Shown here: positions 50,295 through 59,485 of the stretch, piece after piece | How positions within the stretch are numbered: position 1 is the first letter of the stretch | How the letters are laid out: the number at the start of each line of letters is the position of its first letter | Origin: Lysobacteraceae bacterium NML91-0213 | Lineage (GTDB): Bacteria; Pseudomonadota; Gammaproteobacteria; Xanthomonadales; Xanthomonadaceae | NCBI GenBank assembly: GCA_002798175.1 | Contig: NWQL01000004.1 | Location: 468,123-528,587 of the forward strand | DNA length: 60,465 bases | Direction of reading: 5' to 3' | Notes under the pieces: generated by a model | Told to the model about the DNA's origin: nothing | Seen by the model: only the letters and a program-made list of their open reading frames with translations | Database searches by the model: none | Program-made: the position numbers and the translations under genes

Positions 50295-51083
50295 TCAGCC
50301 GAAGACACGCTTCAACCACTCCACCAGCGGATTGCCCGGATCCGCCAGCAGCTTCACCGTCAGCGCCAGCGACATCGCCACCAGCAGTGGGCGGATCAAC
50401 CGGCTGCCCACGGTCAGCGCCAGGTGCGCGCCGAGCCGGGCGCCGGCGATGCTGGCCGCTGCCATCACCAGGCCGAGCAGCCACAGCACCTGGCCGCCGA
50501 TCATCAGGGTGATCAGCGCGGCGAGATTGCTGGCCAGATTCAGGCACTTGGTGTGCGCGGTGGCCGAGACCAGGCCCATGCCGAACAGCGCCACCAGCGT
50601 GGTGGTCATGAACGAGCCGGCACCCGGCCCGAAGAAGCCGTCGTAGAAGCCCAGCCCGACCATCACCACCACCAGTGCGCCCTCGCCGAGGCGCGCGCGG
50701 GTGTCGGTCTCGCTGGGCTTCGGGCCGAACAGGAAGTAGCCGGCCATGGCGACGAGCAGCAGCGGCACCAGCCCGGCCAGGAACGACGGGTCCGCCGCCT
50801 GCAGTGCCAGCGCGCCAGCCACCGAACCGACGAAGGCACCACCCGCGGGCCAGGCGATGCGGCGGAAGTCGATCCAGCCGCGGCGCGCGAATGCGTAGAC
50901 CGCGCTGCTGGTGCCGAAGCTCGACTGCAGCTTGTTGGTGGCCAGTGCCTGCACCGGCGGCACGCCGGCGGCCATCAGCGCGGGGATGGTGATCAGCCCG
51001 CCGCCGCCTGCCATCGCATCGATGGTGCCGGCTACGAATGCGGCCAGTGCCAGCAGGGCGAGGACGTCTGCACCGAATTCCAT
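50295..51083 (-). CDS. TSUP-family (TauE/SafE) membrane transporter
   Basis: 262 residues with eight hydrophobic helices and the paired TSUP signatures GTIDAMAGGGGLITIPAL with NKLQSSFGTSS in the first half and GFYDGFFGPGAGSFM with HTKCLNLASN in the second. Members export sulfite, sulfoacetate or related organosulfur or carboxylate anions. It is 75 bases downstream of oleA on the same strand, so it may be cotranscribed. No sulfur gene is nearby. Substrate unknown. Confidence 0.9.
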   Translation of the reverse strand: MEFGADVLALLALAAFVAGTIDAMAGGGGLITIPALMAAGVPPVQALATNKLQSSFGTSSAVYAFARRGWIDFRRIAWPAGGAFVGSVAGALALQAADPSFLAGLVPLLLVAMAGYFLFGPKPSETDTRARLGEGALVVVMVGLGFYDGFFGPGAGSFMTTTLVALFGMGLVSATAHTKCLNLASNLAALITLMIGGQVLWLLGLVMAAASIAGARLGAHLALTVGSRLIRPLLVAMSLALTVKLLADPGNPLVEWLKRVFG

Positions 51084-51111
51084 GGGAGCTGCGCGAAGGG
51101 CGGATACGACA

Positions 51112-51132
51112 GGGGCCGGACAGGCCGGCCCC
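51112..51132 (-). terminator. Hairpin between oleA and the TSUP gene
   Basis: An 8-bp GC stem (51112-51119 with 51125-51132) and a 5-base loop, 27 bases after the oleA stop. There is no T-run, so it may attenuate or stabilise rather than end transcription. Confidence 0.35.
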
Positions 51133-51158
51133 GGATCACGACAACGGCGTGGTGGCTG

Positions 51159-52175
51159 TTACCAGACCACCTCGGCCATCGAGCAGTTCAGGCCCGAGCC
51201 GATGCCCAGCAGCGCCACGCGGTCGCCCTTCTTCAGGCGGCCGTCCTCGCGCAGCTTGGACAGCACGATCGGCACCGACGCCGGGCCGATGTTGCCGTGC
51301 TCCCCGAAGATGGTCATGACCTTTTTCGGATCGATGTTGAAGGCCTTGATGAAGGCGGCGGTGTGCGCCTTGCTGACCTGGTGGATCACGAACTCGTCGA
51401 GTTCCTCCACCGCCCAGCCGAGCTTTGCCTTGGCGGCGATGAAGGTCTTCTGCGCCAGCTTGATGCCCTCGATCAGCAGCATCCGGGTGTCGGTGACCAT
51501 GCGGTCGAGGTTGCCGCGGCACAGCGTGTTCCACTCGGTGGCCGCGCGGGTCACGCCGCCCTTGTAACGCGGCGCGCCCGGGGCGAGCTCGGCGCGCGCG
51601 AGCACCATCGCCGCGGCGCCGCAGCCAAGCGTCAGCGTGGCGAGCTCGTTGCGGAAGTCCTCCTCGGTGGCCTCGGGGCTCAGCAGGCGCTCGATGGTCT
51701 TCTCGTAGGCGAGGTTGGCGGTCTCGCCATCGACGACCAGGGCGTAGTCGATCTCGCCGCGCTCGATCATCCGGCTGGCCACGTCCATGCCGTTGATGAA
51801 GGCCAGGCAGGCGTTGGCGAGGTCGAAGTTCTGGCAGGTGTCGGACAGGCCGAGGTTGCCGCTGACGATCGAGGCGGTCGACGGCTCGAGGTAGTCGCGG
51901 CTGACCGAGGTGTTGACCAGCAGGCCGACCTTGGCCGGGTCGATGCCGGCGTCGGCCAGTGCCTTGACCGCCGCCAGCGTGGCGGCGTCGGAGGCCTGCA
52001 CCTCGTCGTCCCACAGGCGCCTGGCATGGATGCCGGCGATGTCCTGCAGCACGTCGGTCCTGATGTTGAGGCGGTCCAGGGTGGGCTTGAGGCGCGCGTT
52101 GATTTCGTCCGACGTCAGCCGCCGCGGGGCGTCGATGTGGGCCAGACCGGCAATGGCGACGTGTTGGAACAGCAT
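51159..52175 (-). CDS. oleA: OleA, acyl-CoA head-to-head condensing thiolase
   Basis: 338-residue thiolase-superfamily enzyme, very close to the Xanthomonas campestris OleA sequence as I remember it. The catalytic Cys123 is in LANACLAFINGM (Cys143 in the numbering of the tagged X. campestris structure), Glu97 in DYLEPSTAS (Glu117), His in FVIHQVSKAHT and Asn in GEHGNIGPAS. It joins two fatty acyl-CoAs by non-decarboxylative Claisen condensation to a 2-alkyl-3-ketoacid. The start MLFQHVAIAGLAHID fits. Entry enzyme of the ole pathway; oleB, oleC and oleD follow on the same strand at a distance. Confidence 0.95.
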   Translation of the reverse strand: MLFQHVAIAGLAHIDAPRRLTSDEINARLKPTLDRLNIRTDVLQDIAGIHARRLWDDEVQASDAATLAAVKALADAGIDPAKVGLLVNTSVSRDYLEPSTASIVSGNLGLSDTCQNFDLANACLAFINGMDVASRMIERGEIDYALVVDGETANLAYEKTIERLLSPEATEEDFRNELATLTLGCGAAAMVLARAELAPGAPRYKGGVTRAATEWNTLCRGNLDRMVTDTRMLLIEGIKLAQKTFIAAKAKLGWAVEELDEFVIHQVSKAHTAAFIKAFNIDPKKVMTIFGEHGNIGPASVPIVLSKLREDGRLKKGDRVALLGIGSGLNCSMAEVVW

Positions 52176-52325
52176 GGACGTGACACCGCGACAAAAAAGG
52201 TGACATAGGGTACCGGCTTCCGGTCCCCGACGCATTTTGAATGGGCGATCAAACTGAATCCCGGCCGTTGGACATCATGCCGTCCGCCTGCCCGGGCGAC
52301 CTTCCCCCGACCCGTCGCGTGCGGC

Positions 52326-52634
52326 TCAGCCGCCGCAGCGCCAGGCGGCGAAGCGCTGGCTGCCGGCAGTCGGCGGGGCCAGCGGATGCACGGTGTCGGC
52401 GCCCATCCCGGGGGCCTCGTTGCGGGCCAGGGTTTCCAGCTCCTCGCGCACGCGCAGCTGGTTGCGCTCGATGAAGGCCACGTTGTGCTTCACCGACACC
52501 TCCACCTCGCCGCGCTTCTCGCAGCCGGAAGGTGCGGTGGGCGCGACCCGCACCGCGCTGGCGCCGGGCGCCATGTGCACCCAGGTGCAGGCGGACGTGG
52601 CAAGCAGCAGGGCGATGGAAATCAGGATGCGCAT
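52326..52634 (-). CDS. DUF4156 lipoprotein
   Basis: 102 residues with a lipoprotein signal (SIALLLATSAC, Cys18) and a short body with the DUF4156 pattern RVAPTAPSGCEKRGEVEVSV and NELR-type RNQLRVREELETLARNEA, ending in a Cys-containing AAWRCGG, so one disulfide is likely. E. coli YjeI is a relative; its function is unknown. The ATG gives a proper signal sequence. Single gene between oleA and the M16 peptidase. Confidence 0.82.
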   Translation of the reverse strand: MRILISIALLLATSACTWVHMAPGASAVRVAPTAPSGCEKRGEVEVSVKHNVAFIERNQLRVREELETLARNEAPGMGADTVHPLAPPTAGSQRFAAWRCGG

Positions 52635-52715
52635 GGCGGCTCCGGGGATGCGGGAAGGTGATTCTGCCATTGCCGGCGGGTGCCGGCGGGTCGAAGCCTG
52701 CCAGCGTTCCGTTCG

Positions 52716-52763
52716 CCCTCATCCGGCGCTTAGCGCCACCTTCTCCCGCTTGCGGGAGAAGGG
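52716..52763. repeat. Xanthomonad-type intergenic palindromic repeat
   Basis: CCCTCATCCGGCGCTTAGCG, then CCACCTTCTCCCGCTTGCGG, then GAGAAGGG. It contains two small hairpins (GGCGC/GCGCC and TTCTCCCGC/GCGGGAGAA). Elements of this wording are common between genes in xanthomonad genomes as I remember them. Here it separates the DUF4156 gene from the M16 stop and may help end transcription. Confidence 0.65.
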
Positions 52764-52877
52764 TTGAGGCGCAGGCCGTTTACTGGTGGATGCCGCCCCC
52801 GCATGCCCGCGTACCGCGTGCAGTGGCCCGGCGGCGGCGGCCCCACCCGCGGACGGGGCCGCGTCGACGTCAGCGCG

Positions 52878-55775
52878 TTACCGGCCGGCCACCGGGTTGC
52901 CGTCGGCATCGACCACCGACACCTCACCCAGTTCCAGCGCGCGCACCGGGGCCTCGATCTTCGACAGGTCGCCGACGATCACCCAGGTCAGCCGCTGCGG
53001 GTCGATCGTCGCCGCCGCCTCGTGGACCTGGTCGGGGGTCAGCGCCTCGATCTCGGCGCGCCGCTGCTCGACGTAATCGTCCGGGCGGCCGTAGCGCACC
53101 ATCGCCGCGATCTCCGACAGCACGCTGCTGGCGGTCTCGTACGAACCCGGCAGGCCGCGGATCTCGGTGGCCTGGATCTTCGCCACTTCCTCGCCGGTGG
53201 CCGGGACCTGGCCGCTGGCGTACTCGGTGATCTCGCGGCGCATCTCCGCCAGCGCATCGGCGGTGCGGTCGATCTGCACCGGCGCCAGCGCGATCCACGG
53301 CCGCGGGCCCACCGCGCCGACGGTCGTGGTGAACGCGCCGTACGACCAGTGCTTGTCCTCGCGCAGGTTCATGTTGAGCCGCGAGGTGAACGTGCCGCCG
53401 AGCACCGCATTGGCGATGCCGAAGCGGGTGGCGCCCTCGTCGCGGCTGGACGGCACCAGCTGGCCGACGAAGATGTTGGCCTGCACCGCGCCCGGCTGGT
53501 CGATCAGGAACACCCGCGGGCTGGCCGGCCGCGCCACCGCGTCCACCGCCGGCAGTTCCGGCGCCGGGCCGGTCCCGCGCCAGTCGCCGAAGTGGCGTTC
53601 CAGCGCCGGCACGATCTCGGCCAGGGTGGTGTCGCCGACGACCACCAGGGTGGCGTTGTCCGGGCGCACCCAGTCGCGGTGGAAGGCGACCAGGTCGTCG
53701 CGGGTCAACGCCGCCACCGACTGCTCGGTGCCGCTGCCGCTGAGCGGGATCGCGTACGGGTGGCCCTCGCCGTACAGCAGCGGCGGCAGCACGCGCAGCG
53801 CGGCGCCGTTCGGGCGCGCCTTCTCCTGGCGGATGCCGGCGATCCAGGTCGCCTTGACGCGGTCGATCTCGGCCTGGTCGAAGCGCGGCGCGCGGATCAT
53901 CTGCGCGTACAGCGCAAGCGAGGCGTCGAGGTTCTCCTTGAGCGCGGACAGATAGGCGTTGCCGCCATCCAGGCTTGCACCCGACGACAGCACCGCGCCC
54001 AGCGCCTCCGCCCGTTCGGCGAACGCAAGCGCCGGCAGCTCGCCGGCACCCTCGTCGAGCATGCCCATGGTGAAGCCGGAGGTGCCCAGGCGACGCCCCT
54101 GGTCGGCGGCATAACCACCCGGGAACTCGTAGCTCATCTGCACCACCGGGATATCGCTGCGGCGGGCGAGGATCACCTCGGTGCCATTGGACAGCCGCGC
54201 GCGCTCCAGCGCCGGGAACGTGAGTTCCGGGAAGCTCTCCGGCACCGGCACGCCCTGGCTGCGATCGACCTGCGGCGGGGTGTGCGTGTACTGCGGATCC
54301 ACTGGCGGCAGTTCGAACGGCGCCGGCGTCACCGCGGGCTCTTCGGGGATCTCGCGCCGCTCGCCCGGCACCACCGTCAGCACGTGGTCGCCGGCGACCA
54401 GCCAGTCGCGGCCCACCGCGGCCACCTGCGCCGGGGTGGTGGCCGCAATGGTCTCCAGCGAGCGACGGAAGCAGCCCGGGTCCTGCTCGTACACGGTGCA
54501 TTCGGCCAGCGCGTCGGCCTTGCCGCCGAAACCACCGATGCGCTCGATGCCGCGGATGAAGCCGGCGCGCACCGCGGTCTTGGCGCGTTCCACCTCGCCT
54601 GCGTCGGGGCCTTCGGCGATCAGCCGCTTCAGTTCCTCGTCGATCGCGGCTTCCACCCGCGCCGGTTCCACGCCGTCGCGCACGTTGGCCATGATCATGA
54701 AGCGCGAGCCGAGCTGGCCGCCCCAGGCCATCGCGCTGATGCTGTCGACCAGACGGTCGGCGTGCAGCAGGCGGCGATCAAGCCGCGAGGTGCGCGCACC
54801 GCCCAGCACATGCGCAAGCACCTGCAGCCGCTCGAGGTCCTCCGAGCCGGTCTCGGCCACGTTCCACACCCGGTAGATGCGCGTCTGCGGCACCTTGTCC
54901 TCGAGGGTGTCGCGGGTGGTGGCGGTACGGCGCGCGGGGTCGACCGACGGCTGCGCCATCGTCGGCCCGGCCGGGATATGGCCGAAGTAGCGCGCCACCT
55001 TCTCCTTCGCGGTGGCCAGGTCGATGTCGCCGGCCAGCACCAGCACCGCGTTGTTGGGGCCGTACCAGGCGCGGAACCACTGCTGCACGTCCTCGAGCGT
55101 GGCCGCATCGAGGTCGTTCATCGAGCCGATCACGCTGTGGTGGTACGGATGTCCCTTGGGATACAGCGACTTGCCCAGCACCTCCCAGACCTGTCCGTAG
55201 GGCTGGTTCTGGCCCTGGCGCTTCTCGTTCTGCACCACCCCGCGCTGCTCGTCGAGCGCGGCCTGGTCGACCGCGCCGAGCAGGTGGCCCATGCGGTCGG
55301 ATTCCATCCACAGCGCCATGTCCAGCGCGGTGGTCGGCACGTTCTGGAAATAGTTGGTGCGATCGGTATTCGTGGTGCCGTTCATGTCGGTGGCGCCGAC
55401 CAGTTCGAACGGCGCGAAGAACTCGCCGTCGTGATGCTCGGTCTTCTGGAACATCAGGTGCTCGAACAGGTGCGCGAAGCCGGTGCGCCCCGCCGGCTCG
55501 TCCTTGGAGCCGACGTGGTACCAGAGGTTGACCGCCACGATCGGCGCCTTGCGATCGGTGTGCACCACCACGCGCAGGCCATTGGGCAGGGTGAACTGCT
55601 CGTAGGCGATGTCGACTGCGGCCGGCGGCGTCTGCGCGAAGGCCGACGGCACCAGCGCGCCCATGCCGAGGGCAAGCCCCAGCGCGCAGGCGAGGATGGC
55701 GGTGGCGGGGCCTGCTGTATGTGGGCCTGCGGTACGGGGGCGTGCTGCGGCGGCAGCGGTACGGGCGTGGCGCAT
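52878..55775 (-). CDS. Two-domain M16 zinc metallopeptidase, exported
   Basis: 965 residues. A long signal sequence (core ILACALGLALGMGALV, cleavage near AFAQ) is followed by two M16 halves. The first has the inverted zinc motif HLFEHLM (His102, Glu105, His106) and the downstream Glu in DEQRGVVQNEKRQ; the second half (from about 500) is catalytically empty, as in pitrilysin-like peptidases. Periplasmic peptide or protein turnover is likely. AAGGAAA precedes the ATG. The complementary strand is also almost fully open here, a GC artefact. Confidence 0.92.
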   Translation of the reverse strand: MRHARTAAAAARPRTAGPHTAGPATAILACALGLALGMGALVPSAFAQTPPAAVDIAYEQFTLPNGLRVVVHTDRKAPIVAVNLWYHVGSKDEPAGRTGFAHLFEHLMFQKTEHHDGEFFAPFELVGATDMNGTTNTDRTNYFQNVPTTALDMALWMESDRMGHLLGAVDQAALDEQRGVVQNEKRQGQNQPYGQVWEVLGKSLYPKGHPYHHSVIGSMNDLDAATLEDVQQWFRAWYGPNNAVLVLAGDIDLATAKEKVARYFGHIPAGPTMAQPSVDPARRTATTRDTLEDKVPQTRIYRVWNVAETGSEDLERLQVLAHVLGGARTSRLDRRLLHADRLVDSISAMAWGGQLGSRFMIMANVRDGVEPARVEAAIDEELKRLIAEGPDAGEVERAKTAVRAGFIRGIERIGGFGGKADALAECTVYEQDPGCFRRSLETIAATTPAQVAAVGRDWLVAGDHVLTVVPGERREIPEEPAVTPAPFELPPVDPQYTHTPPQVDRSQGVPVPESFPELTFPALERARLSNGTEVILARRSDIPVVQMSYEFPGGYAADQGRRLGTSGFTMGMLDEGAGELPALAFAERAEALGAVLSSGASLDGGNAYLSALKENLDASLALYAQMIRAPRFDQAEIDRVKATWIAGIRQEKARPNGAALRVLPPLLYGEGHPYAIPLSGSGTEQSVAALTRDDLVAFHRDWVRPDNATLVVVGDTTLAEIVPALERHFGDWRGTGPAPELPAVDAVARPASPRVFLIDQPGAVQANIFVGQLVPSSRDEGATRFGIANAVLGGTFTSRLNMNLREDKHWSYGAFTTTVGAVGPRPWIALAPVQIDRTADALAEMRREITEYASGQVPATGEEVAKIQATEIRGLPGSYETASSVLSEIAAMVRYGRPDDYVEQRRAEIEALTPDQVHEAAATIDPQRLTWVIVGDLSKIEAPVRALELGEVSVVDADGNPVAGR

Positions 55776-55918
55776 GCGGTTTCCTTGTCCTGGGACGGCC
55801 GATGGGGGTCGATGGTAGCCGTGGCCGTCGCCGGCGCGCACCCGCCAGTGGTCACCGCCCGTGGTCACCCGGCCGGCATCGACGTGCCGTGGGCGGCACC
55901 AGCGGGCACACTCGCGCC

Positions 55919-56635
55919 ATGAACACACACCCGCCCCGCCATGTCATCGTCACCGGCGCCAACCGCGGCATCGGCCTTGAATTCACCCGCCAGCTGCTGG
56001 CCCGCGGCGACCGCGTCGTCGCCACCGCGCGCGAGCCCGGCAAGGCCACCGCGCTCAACACCCTCGCCGGCGAGTATCCCGGTCGCCTGCACGTGCTGCC
56101 GCTCGACATCACCCGGCCCCGCACGCACGCCGAACTCGCACGCGAACTGCCGCTGGCCTTTGGCGACGGCGTACGCATCGACCTGCTGATCAACAATGCC
56201 GGCGTGCTGCATTCGGGCGAACGCTTCGGCGCGCTCGACCTCGACAACCTCGAACACAGCTTCCGCACCAACGCCGCCGGGCCCTACCTGCTGACGCAGG
56301 CACTGGCGCCGCAGCTCGCCGACGGCGCGCGGGTGGTCAACATGTCCTCGCGCATCGGTGCGATCGGCCTGACCACGCGCTTCGGTACCCCCAGCTATGC
56401 GATCAGCAAGGCCGCGCTGAACATGGCGACGGTGCTGCTGGCACAGGCACTGTCGGTGCGCGACATCGTGGTGGTGGCGGTCAGCCCCGGCTGGGTGCGC
56501 ACCGACATGGGCGGCGAACAGGCCGAGGTGGCGCCCGAGGATGCGGTGGCCGGGCTGCTGGCGCGGGTCGACGACCTGTCGATGAGCAACTCCGGCAGCT
56601 TCTTCGACTGGCAGGGCGAGCCGATCCCCTGGTGA
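55919..56635 (+). CDS. SDR oxidoreductase of unknown substrate
   Basis: 238 residues with the NAD(P) motif TGANRGIGLEF, NNAG (INNAGVLH), catalytic Ser (VNMSSRIGAIG) and Tyr-Lys (YAISKAAL). VSPGWVRTDMGG is typical of the C-factor/CsgA-like SDR group. AREPGKATAL after the first strand favours NADP. Divergent from the M16 gene; trmL follows. Substrate unknown. Confidence 0.86.
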   Translation: MNTHPPRHVIVTGANRGIGLEFTRQLLARGDRVVATAREPGKATALNTLAGEYPGRLHVLPLDITRPRTHAELARELPLAFGDGVRIDLLINNAGVLHSGERFGALDLDNLEHSFRTNAAGPYLLTQALAPQLADGARVVNMSSRIGAIGLTTRFGTPSYAISKAALNMATVLLAQALSVRDIVVVAVSPGWVRTDMGGEQAEVAPEDAVAGLLARVDDLSMSNSGSFFDWQGEPIPW

Positions 56636-56687
56636 CCGCGGCGCGGCAGCGGGTGCGACACTTGCGCCCCCGCCGGTGACCACGCGC

Positions 56688-57152
56688 ATGTTCGACGTCC
56701 TGCTCTACCAGCCCGAGATCCCGCCCAACACCGGCAACGTGATCCGCCTGTGCGCCAACACCGGCGCGCGCCTGCACCTGATCCGCCCGCTGGGCTTCGA
56801 CCTCGACGACCGCCAGCTCAGGCGCGCCGGCCTCGACTACCACGAGTACGCGACGCTGAAGGTGCACGACTCGCTGCAAGCGGCGCTGGTGGCACTCGCG
56901 CCGCCGCGGCTGTTCGCACTGTCGACGCGCAACAGCACGCGCCACGACCAGGTGCGCTTCGAGGCGGGCGATGCCTTCCTGTTCGGCCCGGAAACCCGCG
57001 GCCTGCCCGACGACGTGCTGGCCGGGATCCCGGCCGACCGCCGCCTGCGCCTGCCGATGCGCCCGGACAACCGCAGCCTCAACCTGTCGAATGCGGTCGC
57101 GGTGGTGGTGTTCGAGGCCTGGCGCCAGCACGGGTTCGCGGGTTCGGTCTGA
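56688..57152 (+). CDS. trmL: tRNA (cytidine(34)-2'-O)-methyltransferase TrmL
   Basis: 154-residue SPOUT methyltransferase. Motif 1 is PEIPPNTGNVIRLC, motif 2 LFGPETRGLPDDV and motif 3 RPDNRSLNLSNAVAVVVFEAW, the knotted SAM site. It methylates the wobble ribose of tRNA-Leu isoacceptors. A GTG 12 bases upstream is an alternative start. Converges with the DUF6122 gene at 4 bases. Certain as to family. Confidence 0.94.
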   Translation: MFDVLLYQPEIPPNTGNVIRLCANTGARLHLIRPLGFDLDDRQLRRAGLDYHEYATLKVHDSLQAALVALAPPRLFALSTRNSTRHDQVRFEAGDAFLFGPETRGLPDDVLAGIPADRRLRLPMRPDNRSLNLSNAVAVVVFEAWRQHGFAGSV

Positions 57153-57156
57153 CGCG

Positions 57157-57477
57157 CTACATCAGCACGCAGTCGATCGCATCGAGCACGATGTGGATGA
57201 CCAGCCCGGTGCCGAACCAGCGGGTGCGCCGCGGCACCATCAGCGCGGCATACACCCCCACCGCGGGCCAGGTGTGCAGCGGATGGAAGCCGATGCTGCA
57301 ACGCCCCGGGGCATAGACCGGGTCCGCGAGCAGGTGGTCGATATCGATCAGCCAGCCCGCCAGCATCCAGATCGCGGCGCGCCGCCAGTACTCCGGCCAC
57401 ACGATGCGCGCGACCGCCAGCGGCACCAGCACGTGCAGCAGCAGATGGAGGACCGGGCGCAGTTCGAGATCGGGCAT
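57157..57477 (-). CDS. DUF6122-like small membrane protein
   Basis: 106 residues with three to four hydrophobic helices and conserved-looking polar residues inside them: VLHLLLHVLVPL, LIDIDHLLADP, FHPLHTW and HIVLDAIDC. The His/Asp pattern is that of membrane-bound metal-dependent hydrolases (DUF6122/YdjM-like), but it is very short. The ATG (MPDLELRPVLH) is the first that gives a sensible N-terminus. Function unknown. Confidence 0.78.
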   Translation of the reverse strand: MPDLELRPVLHLLLHVLVPLAVARIVWPEYWRRAAIWMLAGWLIDIDHLLADPVYAPGRCSIGFHPLHTWPAVGVYAALMVPRRTRWFGTGLVIHIVLDAIDCVLM

Positions 57478-57854
57478 GGCAGGGCAGTGCAGCTGTGCGG
57501 GAACGTCATCATCGCAGCCACGGTACGGCACGCCGGACGATGGGCGCGTCCCGGCACGACTGGGAGAAGTTCTCCGTACTTGGTCGTGGGGGCTCCGACA
57601 TCTCCTCTCGCTCTGCTTTCCGTCCAGATCGCGATGCCGTCTTCAGGCGCCTGCCGGGTGTTTCGCCGACCAAGGCGATATCGGGCGCCGACTCGGCGGA
57701 ATACCCGGCAGGCGGCCCTGCGTATCCATCTTTCATCATCCCGGAGCCCCGAACGCCCTCCGGCTCAGGCGCCCCTACGTGGGTGCCGATGGCCGTTGAC
57801 CCCGCAGCCACCCGCATCCGTGCAGGCTGCGCACACCGCCCACACAGGATCCGC
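57478..57854. other. Gap with nested inverted repeats, no gene seen
   Basis: 377 bases between the DUF6122 start and the mpg start. It holds a small GGAGAA/TTCTCC palindrome near 57563 and a two-level inverted repeat (57588-57750, listed separately). The frame of mpg is open through much of it, but the residues there resemble nothing. Confidence 0.6.
57588..57750. repeat. Nested inverted repeat, cruciform-like
   Basis: The inner arms 57648-57669 and 57693-57714 are 22 bases each with three mismatches (CGCCTGCCGGGT then TTCGCCGA) and a 23-base loop. The outer arms GGGGCTCCG (57589-57597) and CGGAGCCCC (57742-57750) are perfect over 9 bases. It could be a non-autonomous element or a structured RNA; I do not recognise a named family. 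Confidence 0.65.
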
Positions 57855-58502
57855 ATGCCCTTTCCACTGCCCGCGCACTGGACACTGCTGCCACGCGACT
57901 TCTACCGGCGACATCCAACGGAAGTCGCACCGCAGCTGCTCAACAGGATCCTTGTTCGCGATGACGGCCGCGCCGGCCGCATCGTCGAGGTCGAGGCCTA
58001 TGCCGGCAGCGAGGATCCCGCCGCGCATTCGCACCGCGGCCCGACCCGGCGCAATGCCACGATGTTCGGCGAGCCCGGCCACCTGTATGTCTACTTCACC
58101 TACGGCATGCACTGGGGCAGCAACGCTGTGTGCGGCGATGTCGGCGAGGGCGCCGGCGTGCTGCTACGGGCAATCGAGCCCTTGCACGGACTCGACCTGA
58201 TCCGCGCCGCACGGCCGGGCGCGCGCCGCGACCGCGATCTCGCCAACGGCCCCGGCAAGCTCTCGCAGGCGATGGGCATCACCGGCGACTTCGACGGCGC
58301 CGACCTCGTCGCGCCCGACCGCGGCATCGCCATCGTGGACGATGGCACCCCGCCGCCCGCAACGCCTACGGTCGGGCCGCGCATCGGCATCAGCCAGGCC
58401 ATCGATTTCCACTGGCGCTGGCACGTGCCGGATCATCCGCACGTGCCGCGTTGGCGTCCGCATCCATCAGCCCCGCGCAAGCGGCGGCCCCCACCAGAGT
58501 GA
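57855..58502 (+). CDS. mpg: DNA-3-methyladenine glycosylase (AAG/Mpg family)
   Basis: 215-residue monofunctional alkyl-base glycosylase. The motifs are [24 protein letters not shown] (read in two parts around the catalytic Glu in VEVEAY), [32 protein letters not shown] and [14 protein letters not shown]. It removes 3-methyladenine and hypoxanthine from DNA in base-excision repair. The ATG gives the family N-terminus; the frame upstream has no similarity. Short basic tail. Certain as to family. Confidence 0.93.
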   Translation: MPFPLPAHWTLLPRDFYRRHPTEVAPQLLNRILVRDDGRAGRIVEVEAYAGSEDPAAHSHRGPTRRNATMFGEPGHLYVYFTYGMHWGSNAVCGDVGEGAGVLLRAIEPLHGLDLIRAARPGARRDRDLANGPGKLSQAMGITGDFDGADLVAPDRGIAIVDDGTPPPATPTVGPRIGISQAIDFHWRWHVPDHPHVPRWRPHPSAPRKRRPPPE

Positions 58503-58528
58503 TGGCCTGACCGCTCCGGTCGGACCTC

Positions 58529-59356
58529 TCATTCCGCGGGTGCGGTGGCCTCCCCCCCGGTCCGCGAACTCGCATTGCGCTCCGCGGGATCGGTCCCCGC
58601 CGGTGGCGTCACACCGCTGCGACCGTGCTCGTGCCCGGTGGGATCGTCGAGCTGGATCACGTTGCCCTGCTCCCACGCATTCGCACCCGGCAGCACCGGC
58701 GGCGCGACGATATCGGCGCGGCGCTCGCGCTTGGCGTGACTGTCCACCCCGAGACGCTCGTCGCGCGCGGCCACCATCGCCGGGTCGGACTGGCCATCGG
58801 CGGTAAAGCCCATCATCAGCTGCGGCACGCCGTACGGCAGTTCCTTGTCGAGGTCGGTATGCCAGGTGTGCCAGGTCTTGCCGTAGGTGCCGACGAGCTT
58901 CTCCATCAGCTCGTCCTCGGCAATTTCCGGAATGCCGGGCGCGATCAGCGTGCCCGACTTCACTTCATACGAATGGCTGTGCCACAGCGGCTTCTCGCTC
59001 TCGGGCAGCGCCGCGAACAGCCGCTCGCTGACGATGTACTCCACCCCCATCAGCTTGGCGTCGCCGACGTTGCCGTCGTAGATCACGCACTGGATGACGT
59101 CCTCGTTGAGGTGCGAGCAGTAGTGGTGCGCCTCCATCTGCGCCTCCATCCGCCCGTTGTAGAAGTGGAAGCCGTCGAGGTAGGCATTGATCGCATCGAT
59201 CGGGGGCTTGTCCTGCAGCACCGCGGCACCGGCTTCGAGCACCCGCGTCTTCGGCGATTCGTCCGCTCCGGGGGTGTCCACGGCGGATTCGGTGTCGCCG
59301 CCGCCACAGGCAGCTAGACCGAGGGCGAGGATCACGGGGCAGCAGATACGGCGCAT
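58529..59356 (-). CDS. DUF1264 (OBAP-like) lipoprotein
   Basis: 275 residues. The lipoprotein signal ends in LGLAACGGG (Cys17). The body contains the DUF1264 pattern YLDGFHFYNGRMEAQMEAHH, then CSHLNEDVIQCVIYDG, GVEYIVSERLF, LWHSHSYEVKSG and WHTWHTD. In plants the same domain forms the oil-body-associated proteins; in bacteria the function is not known. The last 60 residues are charged and low-complexity. Convergent with mpg. Family good, role unknown. Confidence 0.85.
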   Translation of the reverse strand: MRRICCPVILALGLAACGGGDTESAVDTPGADESPKTRVLEAGAAVLQDKPPIDAINAYLDGFHFYNGRMEAQMEAHHYCSHLNEDVIQCVIYDGNVGDAKLMGVEYIVSERLFAALPESEKPLWHSHSYEVKSGTLIAPGIPEIAEDELMEKLVGTYGKTWHTWHTDLDKELPYGVPQLMMGFTADGQSDPAMVAARDERLGVDSHAKRERRADIVAPPVLPGANAWEQGNVIQLDDPTGHEHGRSGVTPPAGTDPAERNASSRTGGEATAPAE

Positions 59357-59469
59357 GGCGGGCTCCACGGGAAGACGGGTCGGGCGAGCGCAGGGCTCAT
59401 TCCGCCGATTCTTCCGGGCCCGCCGTCAGTCACCCGTGATCGCAACTGAACAATTCCGGAAAAGTTCCT

Positions 59470-59485
59470 GTACTGCGCCGTACAC
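59470..59485 (+). promoter_or_regulatory. Palindrome upstream of ax21
   Basis: TGTACTGCGCCGTACA, arms TGTAC/GTACA perfect around 6 bases. It lies in the AT-richer part of the 282-bp gap between the DUF1264 gene and ax21, 154 bases before the ax21 ATG. Possible operator. Confidence 0.4.

Noticed and set aside
52764..55922. Plus-strand open frame of over 1,000 codons opposite the M16 peptidase
   Set aside because: It is His/Arg/Gly-rich with no recognisable domain, and it mirrors the peptidase codon by codon; at this GC content the complement of a real gene often lacks stops.
57495..57854. 120-codon N-terminal extension of mpg
   Set aside because: It covers the nested inverted repeat; the family N-terminus begins at 57855 and nothing upstream looks like protein.
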